From NCBI GenBank assembly GCA_009760855.2, contig WPIO01000181.1:430001-494000 (forward strand): 64,000 bases of DNA, read 5' to 3'. The notes under the pieces are model-generated. The model did no database searches. It worked only from the letters and a program-made list of their open reading frames with translations, and had not been told where the DNA came from. Numbering within the stretch: position 1 is the first letter of the stretch; every line of letters starts with the position of its first letter. The position numbers were made by a program, and so were the translations under genes. Source of the stretch: Cristatella mucedo (Eukaryota > Bryozoa > Phylactolaemata > Cristatellidae). Of the stretch, positions 55,831 to 62,346 are shown piece by piece.

Positions 55831-56164
55831 CCTCCATGTTTGTGTATCATTCTCTCTCTCTCTCTCTCTCCCTCCCTCTCTCTCTCTCCCCATCTCCCTC
55901 TCTCTCTCCCTCCATGTTTGTGTATCATTCTCTCTCTCCCTCCCTCTCTCTCTCTCTCTCTCTCCCTTCATGTTTGTGTATCATTCTCTCTCGCGATCTG
56001 CAATCATCAGTTAGCGAGGCCTGTAATGTTAACTGCAGCTAGTCTTGCTTGGTTGCAGTCAGGTCGTCGAGGTCATGGCTGCTGTCAGAGGCGACGACTT
56101 TCGAACACTTGCCAACACGATCTACGACAACACCGTTCGTCTCTTCGATCTAGATAAGAAGTAG
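40500..56164 (+). CDS. TATDN1: TATDN1, TatD-type deoxyribonuclease, complete ten-exon gene
   Basis: Encodes a 302-residue TatD-family metal-dependent nuclease. Exons: 40500-40584, 43926-43975, 45848-45911, 46620-46772, 46920-46962, 49845-49971, 51803-51879, 53556-53626, 54054-54186, 56059-56164; all introns are GT-AG and every phase matches. The family folds as a TIM barrel with two metal ions. Visible landmarks: N-terminal [17 protein letters not shown] (73-80), G-E-C-G-L-D with metal ligand E114, F-L-H-C-R with H151, V-H-S-F-D-G with H176, and E-T-D-A-P-W-C with D224. As in other TATDN1 proteins, the N-terminal H-x-H of bacterial TatD is missing. Human TATDN1 is of similar length (about 297). 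The start was chosen at the first ATG; a second ATG follows at once. The introns hold many insertions, and a downstream AATAAA is at 56357. Confidence 0.95.
40985..41157. repeat. AT-rich tandem repeat with internal palindrome, TATDN1 intron 1
   Basis: About five units of roughly 29 bp, each holding AGCTAAATTTAGCT (a perfect palindrome) followed by AAATGTAATTTGTTG. Confidence 0.9.
41311..41408. repeat. Foldback: 24-bp inverted repeat around a GATC-rich core
   Basis: 41311-41334 (GAATGTGGACAATCG...) and 41385-41408 (...CGATTGCCCACATTC) are reverse complements with two mismatches. The 50-bp core is itself made of GATCGATC and GATGATCATC palindromes. Confidence 0.85.
41409..43429. other. TATDN1 intron 1, unassigned part
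   Basis: Open frames at 41397-41738 (113 codons) and 41710-42195 (161 codons) overlap near 41720. Neither has a recognised domain. No mobile element recognised here. Confidence 0.4.
43430..43680 (+). mobile_element. L2-like LINE 3' end, very diverged
   Basis: Remnants of the C-terminus ([16 protein letters not shown]), the TGTGCCGACACTGTCTGTGT block and a worn tail (GAAGTGCTTAGAAAAGGATT). Confidence 0.6.
43758..43893 (+). mobile_element. SINE B, plus orientation, with A and B boxes
   Basis: tRNA-like head with A box TGGCCCAGTGG (43764-43774) and B box GGCTCGAGCCC (43815-43825), then the LINE-like tail GAAGTGCCTGATTAGAGATT, GTTCTCCTAGGGTGCTATAT. Lies 33 bp before TATDN1 exon 2. Confidence 0.85.
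43926..43975 (+). CDS. TATDN1: TATDN1 exon 2
   Basis: Acceptor TTTTTGTAG, donor GTAAGC. Encodes [17 protein letters not shown]. Phase 1 in, phase 0 out. Confidence 0.9.
44885..45105 (+). mobile_element. L2-like LINE 3' UTR and tail
   Basis: Well-preserved: TGCATGCTGACCCTGTGCAT, CCATGTTATTCGTGTTGTTT, GCAGCAAATGTAAAGCGCCC, GAGGGCACTTTATCAAGTGC and ATT repeats. TATDN1 intron 2. Confidence 0.85.
45185..45262 (-). mobile_element. SINE C head, minus orientation
   Basis: GGATTCGAATCC (perfect B box, 45197-45208), GACTCCGGGACCGAGATCGT, then ACCGCCTTACCTAGTATGCC (A-box side). Confidence 0.7.
45373..45556 (+). mobile_element. SPIN-like non-autonomous hAT element, second copy
   Basis: 184 bp, same termini (CAGTGGTTCTCAACCTT ... 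GTTTGAGAATCGCTG) and interior as the copy at 24030 (TAATGCCGCGACCC, GGTGACCCCCAATC, TTTTCCGATGGTCTTAGG). The flanking 8-mers match at five of eight positions, so the target duplication is weak. TATDN1 intron 2. Confidence 0.85.
45848..45911 (+). CDS. TATDN1: TATDN1 exon 3
   Basis: Acceptor TTTGCAG, donor GTGAGC. Encodes [15 protein letters not shown]. Phase 0 in, phase 1 out. Confidence 0.95.
45912..46334. other. TATDN1 intron 3, GC-rich part
   Basis: Starts with an AGCGG(C/T)GAGCGGCACTAGC duplication of the exon 3 end. No other feature recognised. Confidence 0.4.
46335..46440 (+). mobile_element. SINE C
   Basis: GTGATGGCGCACTAGGTAAG (A box), the hairpin with one change, CACGACTTCGG/CCGAGGTCGTG, GGGTTCGATTCC (B box) and ATCAGCTAGG before a T-run. 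Intron 3 of TATDN1. Confidence 0.8.
46620..46772 (+). CDS. TATDN1: TATDN1 exon 4
   Basis: Acceptor TTTTCGCTAG. Holds T-V-G-C-H-P-T-R-C and the metal ligand E114 in V-G-E-C-G-L. Phase 1 to 1. Confidence 0.95.
46920..46962 (+). CDS. TATDN1: TATDN1 exon 5
   Basis: Encodes [14 protein letters not shown]. Phase 1 in, phase 2 out. Donor GTAGGT; a large CTGCTCACTG minisatellite starts four bases into the intron. Confidence 0.95.
46967..47645. repeat. CTGCTCACTG minisatellite, TATDN1 intron 5
   Basis: About 680 bp built from two interchangeable monomers, CTGCTGCTCA and CTGCACGCTGCTCA, sharing GCTGCTCACTG. All three plus-strand frames are open for 120-240 codons and give only Leu-Thr-Ala-His-Cys-rich chains; these are not genes. 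It begins four bases after the exon 5 donor. Confidence 0.95.
47700..47812. repeat. Imperfect tandem repeat TCGAGTCTGAAGG...TTGA
   Basis: Six or seven units of 16-20 bp (ATCGAGTCTGAAGGGTTG type) just after the minisatellite. Confidence 0.8.
48222..48257. repeat. (GCT)n microsatellite
   Basis: About 12 perfect GCT units. Confidence 0.95.
48320..48855 (+). mobile_element. LINE-D, reverse transcriptase C-terminus to tail (decayed)
   Basis: The RT end gives [16 protein letters not shown] (about 48385-48430), with [12 protein letters not shown] remnants near 48545, then the 3' unit (GAGCTACTACTTCCATGCTA, GAAAGCTGTTTAGGCTGTGA, TAGAGGTACAGGTGGAGAAT). It confirms that the dispersed LINE-D tails belong to a non-LTR element. 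Confidence 0.75.
49126..49345. repeat. CT/GT compound low-complexity tract
   Basis: Alternating TCTCTC, TGTCTG and TGTGTG runs. All plus-strand frames are open and meaningless. Confidence 0.95.
49845..49971 (+). CDS. TATDN1: TATDN1 exon 6
   Basis: Acceptor GCACTTCAG. Holds [10 protein letters not shown] with metal ligand H151. Phase 2 in, phase 0 out at GTTAGT. Confidence 0.95.
50250..50470 (+). mobile_element. L2-like LINE 3' end, shortened
   Basis: GCCTGGGACTCACTCCCGAC, the end of the ORF, a 3' UTR with an internal deletion, and AAGTGCCTAGAAAGAGATTA; the tail half is missing. Confidence 0.75.
50471..50848. other. TATDN1 intron 6, unassigned part
   Basis: No recognised feature. GACGTTTGTCAG is repeated near 50696 and 50716. 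Confidence 0.4.
50849..50935 (+). mobile_element. L2-like LINE tail
   Basis: CTTTGCAGCAAATGTAAAGT, GAGTTCTCTGAGGGCACTTT, ATCAAGTGTATT and AT-rich end. Confidence 0.85.
51117..51240 (-). mobile_element. SINE B, diverged
   Basis: ATAATTTATTTGTCTAGCAC, AGAACTTGGTCTCTATCCGG, GGGCTCGAGAGCCCACG. The A-box side is lost. Confidence 0.6.
51405..51545 (-). mobile_element. SINE B, well preserved
   Basis: AATAATTCATTTATATAGCG, AATCTCTATTCAGGCGCTTC, GAGCTCGAGCCCACGACTTC, ACCTTAACCGCTGGACCAAA. TATDN1 intron 6. Confidence 0.85.
51803..51879 (+). CDS. TATDN1: TATDN1 exon 7
   Basis: Acceptor CCTTGTGCAG. Encodes V-H-S-F-D-G with H176, then [10 protein letters not shown]. Phase 0 in, phase 2 out at GTACGT. 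Confidence 0.95.
52290..52620 (+). mobile_element. L2-like LINE 3' end, well preserved
   Basis: AACTTAAAAACACACCTATT, CAGCATTTAGTGGGTCCCTG, the full 3' UTR, the tail hairpin (GCGCCTAGAAAGAG...GGGCGCTTT) and ATT repeats. Flanked upstream by AT-rich sequence (52170-52300). TATDN1 intron 7. Confidence 0.9.
52621..53555. other. TATDN1 intron 7, remainder
   Basis: A GGTGGCAGTGGCAGAGACTG unit is duplicated at about 52802-52850. Otherwise unique-looking. Confidence 0.4.
53556..53626 (+). CDS. TATDN1: TATDN1 exon 8
   Basis: Acceptor TTCCTTGCAG, donor GTAAGC. Encodes S-L-K-T-E-D-N-L and R-L-L-A-E-T. Phase 2 in, phase 1 out. Confidence 0.95.
54054..54186 (+). CDS. TATDN1: TATDN1 exon 9
   Basis: Acceptor CGCTTGCAG. 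Completes D224 and encodes A-P-W-C and later K-G-R-N-E-P-C-R-I. Phase 1 in, phase 2 out at the weaker donor GTGCGT. Confidence 0.9.
54187..55761. other. TATDN1 intron 9, unassigned part
   Basis: A C12-type run at about 54654-54668. At about 55170-55270 an ATACATTTATGTAG ... CTCGAACCC stretch may be a worn SINE B. No exon recognised. Confidence 0.4.
55762..55992. repeat. (CT)n tract with CATGTTTGTGTATCATT interruptions
   Basis: Long CT run interrupted three times by a TCCATGTTTGTGTATCAT unit at about 55832, 55910 and 55966, so part of the tract arose by duplication of a larger unit. Confidence 0.95.
56059..56164 (+). CDS. TATDN1: TATDN1 exon 10
   Basis: Acceptor GGTTGCAG. Encodes [10 protein letters not shown] and [11 protein letters not shown], stop TAG at 56162. 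Confidence 0.95.
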
Positions 56165-56356
56165 CGGCAAGACGTACGCATGGCTCACCGGCGGACTCGT
56201 GTATTGCAGCATGGCGACACGTATGCTTCTCGCTTCGTCGATTTCGCTCACTGCGCCCAGCAAGGATGCGCAGACTAGGCACTGCGCTGCCATCGAATCG
56301 TCAGCAAGATCGACCTCGCACTCGCCGCGATGGATGTAGAAAAATTCATGACATAA

Positions 56357-56362
56357 AATAAA
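56357..56362 (+). terminator. TATDN1 poly(A) signal
   Basis: AATAAA 193 bp after the TATDN1 stop codon. Confidence 0.65.
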
Positions 56363-56644
56363 TCTCGGGAGCTCTTGCATAGCTTGCATCATCGAGAGCA
56401 CACACGGAGAGAGAGGGAGTGGCCCGCCATCACTGGACTAAACGTCACTGTATGCTGCTTTTTACGGTGATCCACGCGGTGCCGAGTGTGCCGGTGAGCC
56501 ACGACCATCCTTTAACCAGCAGGCTGCACGTGGCAGACCAGACGGGGTGGGTGACGACCTGTAGCGATAAAGGAGATAGATGCATAATCGTGTGCCACCA
56601 CGGCCACTACAGCTAGGAGCTGCTGGCAACGTAGCTGCTGGTCA

Positions 56645-56715
56645 CACTCAGAGGTCACGAGTTCAGAGGTCACGAGTGGCAGAGGTCACGAGTTCAGAGG
56701 TCACGAGTGGCAGAT
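56645..56715. repeat. Tandem repeat AGAGGTCACGAGT
   Basis: Four units alternating in the spacer (TC or GGC), i.e. a higher-order two-unit repeat, between the two convergent genes. Confidence 0.9.
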
Positions 56716-56821
56716 TTCAATAGTGCCCTGATAGTGAGGTGCCTCGTGGGCACTACCATTCCAAAAACCAGCAATTGAGATGAGGGCCTAACATGATCAC
56801 CTATCCTTCACGGACTTTCGT

Positions 56822-56827
56822 TTTATT
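56822..56827 (-). terminator. Candidate poly(A) signal of TMEM214
   Basis: AATAAA on the minus strand, 574 bp beyond the in-frame stop at 57401. Faces the TATDN1 signal. Confidence 0.5.
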
Positions 56828-57400
56828 TTCGTGCTAGTGAATTAACCTCGTTTGCTGGTGCTCACTGGCTACCATTGCGCGCATAACTGCAAGAGGTGAA
56901 GGTTCAGTGAGGTGTTTGTGGCCTCTCATCACGGAGCCGATAGCCGTGCTGCGATAGCTCTGATAAAGGCACGGGAATGCATCTGAGAGACCTCCAGAGG
57001 CGAGTAGGGCTTCTCAGCGTCGACCGTCCACTTTCGTGCAAAGCCAACTTCTCTCACGCCAGATGCGGGGACGAGCGCAGCCCACCCCTCCAAAATGTTC
57101 CGACCAGTTTCGCGCAGCCTATAGCCGAAATCGTGCATTGCTACCCTGGACGAGCGCAGCCCAACCCTGCTACATCCAATCTCTCTCTCTCTCCCCTCTA
57201 CCCTACTGCAAGAGGCTACTGGTATTGCAGATAACCAAAATTTAGCATCACTTAGCTCTCCTAGATCTTGGCACTGTGCCGTGGCCGTCATGAATTGGAA
57301 GCAGCGTGCATCTTAGCAGACAATGGGGGTGCGTGAGAGAGAAGAGACACCAGAGACAGGACACCAGAGACACGCTGTCGGCTAGCTGCCAGAGCGACAA

Positions 57401-60400
57401 TCAGACCGAGTGATGGTCACGTGGTTTCTGTGACAGGATACCATACGTCAGGCAGATGGTCGTATAGGCAGTACTCACCCAGTCAAGGTAGACCGGCACA
57501 TTGTCCTGAACCCATATCCGCAGTGGACGCGACAGCTCCTCGACCAGGGTGTAACTATTAGTAAGCAACTTTTCAGCCACGTCCTGGGTCTGCCGGATGA
57601 GCGGGGGCAGCCGACTGCAACAGAGGCACGCCCACTGACTTCGAGGCACTTGGACATAGCAGCTGAGTACGCGCTGCGACGGCGCTTCAACTTTTGGCGA
57701 GCCCTTCTCAAAGACAAGCTGCCCTCAGCGAGCTGCGCATCTCGATCGAAGCACTGTGAGACGCCGGGCATGCCCGGATGACAAGTCACTCACTGCCCAG
57801 TACACTGCCCTTGTGTCTTAACGAGGCGTACACAGTCATGCCATCTGAACGAACCCCTACGAACTGAAGCAAAACCGAAACCATAGCGAGAGAGCACAGC
57901 AGCAGCAGCAGGTGGTGAAGCGACAACGGAGAAATCGTTCAGCTGCTCAAGGCACGCTGCACACGCAGCTCGCCACTGGAAATGCGGTTTCTGCCCAGCC
58001 CAATGGCTGGACGAACTCTTCATGTCAACTTTACATCACTTTCACAGTAAAGTCGACGGCCAACTTTGAGCTACACAACATTGCTAAAAAAATTCGGGCT
58101 TGCTCAGACAGGGACGCCACGTCCAAATTGGTCCGTGCATTTGTAACACCCCATCTCGACTTTTGCGACTCGCTGGCCTACCGGCCTGCACTATCAGGCA
58201 GCTTACAGCCGGTGCAAAACTTTGCAGCCAGGCTCGTCTGTCGTGAGCGGCACAGTTCCCACATGACACCACTTCCCGCCGACCTGGGCTGGCTCCCAGT
58301 CAAGCAATGCTGCGACTTCAAGGTTCTGCCACTCACTTTTCTGAATCTAATCGTTTAGCTACATCTCGTATGTACCTCAAATCCATTGGAGACCGTGCCT
58401 TTAGTTCGTATGCTCGCAAAGCCTGGAACTCACTTCCGACTGGCATCATGGCATCCCATGACTTGACACTTGAAAAATAAGCTCGAAACGCACATGTTTA
58501 TCACAGAATTTAGTGGGTTCATGTGATTCGTCCTTTGTGCTTATACCTACTGACACTGCACGCTGCCACTAACCATATTTGACCCTGTGCATGCCACCTC
58601 TAAGGTTGTGCTGCTTGTTGACATTGTGCATGCTTCCACTAACCATGTGATCATGCTTCTTTCACAGCATAAGTAAAGTGCCTAGAAAGAGATTAAGCTC
58701 ACTAAGGGCGCTATACAAAGGCATTATTCTATTCTGCCTATCTAGACACTTGCTACCGACACCTCACAGCTCAGCAGGATGTGCTCCTATTACGAGCTCG
58801 CTCGCGCAAGTAATGTATCTCCGTCTGTAACTCCACAAAGTCATAAAGACTATGCGGGTGTTACGCAGGAGAGTTTTGTATAGTGCACTCACAGCCTAAG
58901 CGGCTTTCGGTACACGTTCCATAGCCAACAGACTTCGTCTCACGCGACGAAGAGAAAGTGGGAAGCATAGCAGAGTGAGGAGAGCAGTCGAAGTAGTGAG
59001 TAGCATGGAAGTAGCAGCTCAGGACCGCTGAAAAGGATGAGCCACAGTCGGCAGCAGGAGAGCATTTGTCGTTGCGTGAGAATTATAATAATAATAATAA
59101 TAATAATGCACTTGATAAAGCGTCCTCAGAGAACTCAATTTCTTTCTAGGCGCTTTACATTTGCTGCAAAATGCATTTGAAATGCAATTGAATCATGAGT
59201 AATATCATGCTTGATAAACATGAATAACATGGTTAGGGGTGACATGCACAGGGTCGGCATGCAACTGTGGTTAGTGGCAGCATGAACTATGGAAGCGAGT
59301 TCCACTGTCAAGTACTCACCACTCACCATACCACACGTGAGCCCATCCCACCCATCCGCCAACGACCTATCATTCCTACTAACCCCCAGACGACCAAGGC
59401 GTCAGCGAATGGTGCTCGGCAGCCATTTTCCTCACAAGCAGTCAGCCATCAGCGATGCAGACGAATTAGAAGGAGAGAGCGAGCGCGAGCAGTCACCTCT
59501 GGGTCACCTCTGCCACGCGCCGCCCCAGGCTGCTCGAGGCTTCGACCAGTGAGGTGAAGGCGCACATGACGTGACTCTCTCGGAGAAGGTACTCGCACTT
59601 GGATCCTGCGAAAGATCCAAAGAAAAACGAATCAAGCGCTGCAGAGGCTCACGCGACCGCTCACGCCCCGCAGACAGGCGGCACGGAGCACGGCACACGC
59701 AGGCCAAGCTCCAGGTGCCTGGCAGCTGCTGCCAGCACGAGCCCAGCCAGCCAGGCATCGAATGGGGGGCGTATATTCGTCTCGTCGTCGATCTACCGAG
59801 TTAACGGTTCGGGGTCACTTTAACCGCTTCCGCCTCAGCAGTGAGGCTGCAGCTCGGCTCGCAGGGAGCAGGAGACGAATGGATTCATCATTCAGAGGAA
59901 TGCGGACGAGCGGCAGCATCACGGAGCAGAGAGAGAGAGAGAGAGAGAGCGCTCTCACCGGGGAAGCCTCCGTGCTGGTAGAGGTCGAATCCGACGAGGC
60001 CGCTGAGCACGAGCAAGACGGTGACGAAGAGCTTGGCGTACGACTGGGCAGCAGCGGCGGCCTCGGCTCTCTCGGATTTGCCAATGAGAGCCTGCCAAGC
60101 GTGCCATGACGGGGATGAGGAGAAGCAGCGGAAGCAGCGGCAGCAGCGGCAGCAGCGGAGGCAGCGGCACTGCTGCTGCTGCAGATAGTAGGCTAGCAGC
60201 TGGCTGATGGCGTACTATCTGCCGGCTTCCGGCTGCTGGCGGCGCTAGCCAGCTTCCCAGGCAGGAAGTGAGTCCGTGAGCGCCACGGATAGAGGATGCA
60301 CAGAGCTGATGCATACACGGAGGATGCAAGCAGCTGCCGGTCAAAATTACGAAAGTACAGAATGGTGCAGCTAATGAAGCACTCACGTCAATTCCACAGC

Positions 60401-61485
60401 ACGCCATGCAAGAAGCAAATAAAGTGAGATCAGAACTGAGGCCGCAGAGGCTCCGCACCTTGCACGCGCTGTCGCAGTCAGTCACGTGCTGACGGGCGGC
60501 TTCGCCTGTGACGCTTCGCCCCAGCTCCTCGTTAACAGCAACAAAGCTGAGCACGGCGTCCCTCAGTAGATCGGGCCGTGCGCCTCCGATGCGACTCAGC
60601 TGGTCCCAGTGGCTCACGACGTGCTTGATGATGATACTGCAAAAAGAACCTAGGAAGATGGATGGATGCTGGGTGGATGGCGAGACACTTTTCCTCGGCC
60701 GCATGCTTTGCACCCGGAGCCGTACACTGGACATACGGGGATGCTGCTAGGCTGCTACGCTTGACAGGTTTCCTCTCAAGGCTTCCTGTGGAGCGAGCTG
60801 TAACATCCCAGAGAGAACTCAGCTGTCACGTCATCACTCTGATCTAACGGACCACATTTAAATAGAAATTAAAAACGCAACTATTTATGACAGCATTTAG
60901 TGGGTCCCTGTGATTCGACCCTTATGTGCTTATGCATGCTAACACTGTGCATGCTGCCACTAACCATACTTGCATGCTGACCCTGTGCGTGTCACCTCTA
61001 ACCATGTTATTCTTGTTGTTTATTGACCATGCTACTACTGACCATTCGATCGTGTTTCCTTTGCAGCAAATGTAAGGTGCCTAAATAAGTAAATATAATG
61101 CATGTGTATAGCGCCCTAACAGAACTTAATCTCTATTGAGGTGCTACACATATGCCGCAAGGCTCGAGCCCACAACCTTGGCCAGACCTTGATTGGGGCT
61201 AGCACCTTAACCACTGGGCCGAACCAGCTCGGTATCACCAAGACCACCCGAGAAAGAGATTGAGTTCTCTGAGGGTGCTTTGTAAAGTCTGTTGTTATTA
61301 TTATTATTGTCTTAAGGGTTATGTCTGTGTCTCTCTCTTTTACTACTACCATTCTATCTCTCCCACTTACTGTCTCTCTCTCTCTTCTCTGCTCTCTACC
61401 TTTCCTCTACTCTCTTTCTCTCCCCTTCTCTCCCTTCATCTCTCTTTCTCTCCCCTTCTCTCCCTTCATCTCTTTCTCTTCTCTT

Positions 61486-61549
<64 letters not shown>

Positions 61550-62313
61550 CTCTCCCTCTCTCTCTCTCTCTCTCTCTCTATTTCTCCCTTTAACACAGGC
61601 CTCACCTTTGACAAATGCTTGCAAAAGTGCTCTCCTGCTTTCCCTACCTTCATACCTGGCTTAAACTATATAATTAACAAGTATACACGCACGGCTTTGG
61701 TAGCTGCAGCTGAGAGCTAGCAGCTAGAACCAGAACTATACCAGGCAGGACACGCTGAGCTGCTGCTGCAGCTCGGCGTACGTCTAGGGATGCCCTGCAA
61801 AAGAAAGAGCCGCCTGACCCTCCAGACCCTCGTGGCTGCCCTGTGGCTGTCACTCGTTTCACTCCTCCTCGACATCCTGCTGCACTGCTTACTTCAAGTG
61901 AGCGACAGAGAGCACTGATTGGAAAATCTGGCCAGAGTTTTAAAGTCGCGCATTCCGTCTGCTCGGCTTCGCTCGTCAAGCAATGGCTCTCGCTCGGAGG
62001 AGCGGCTGGAAAGCTCCGATCCACATCGGCCTGGCCAGCATGCCGGACGTATGGCCAACATCTGCGAGCAATGTGCTCAGAGCTCGGAGTTCAGCGGCCT
62101 TCCCTCCCCCCCCCCGGGGGGGGGAGGGAGAGAGGGCCGCAGAGCTCCCCCTTCCAGCTCTTTTCACTGCTCGACTTCCTTCCTAACAAAACCGTGGTTG
62201 CTCGTCAGACTCAACCTCCCTGAACGGCCATTGCAATGGCATGAGTGAGATGAGGGCGAGGCTGGGCGGAAGTGGGGCACGACATGGAAAAAGGCCCTCG
62301 CTGAGGCGGCGGC

Positions 62314-62346
<33 letters not shown>

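Noticed and set aside
55631-56157. Long Leu/Ser frames around 55.7-56.1 kb
   Set aside because: Translations of the CT tract; the real coding piece here is TATDN1 exon 10 in another register.
59955-60734. Single 259-codon minus-strand frame as one exon
   Set aside because: It spans two real TMEM214 exons and the intron between them in mixed registers; the splice model with matching phases is better supported.
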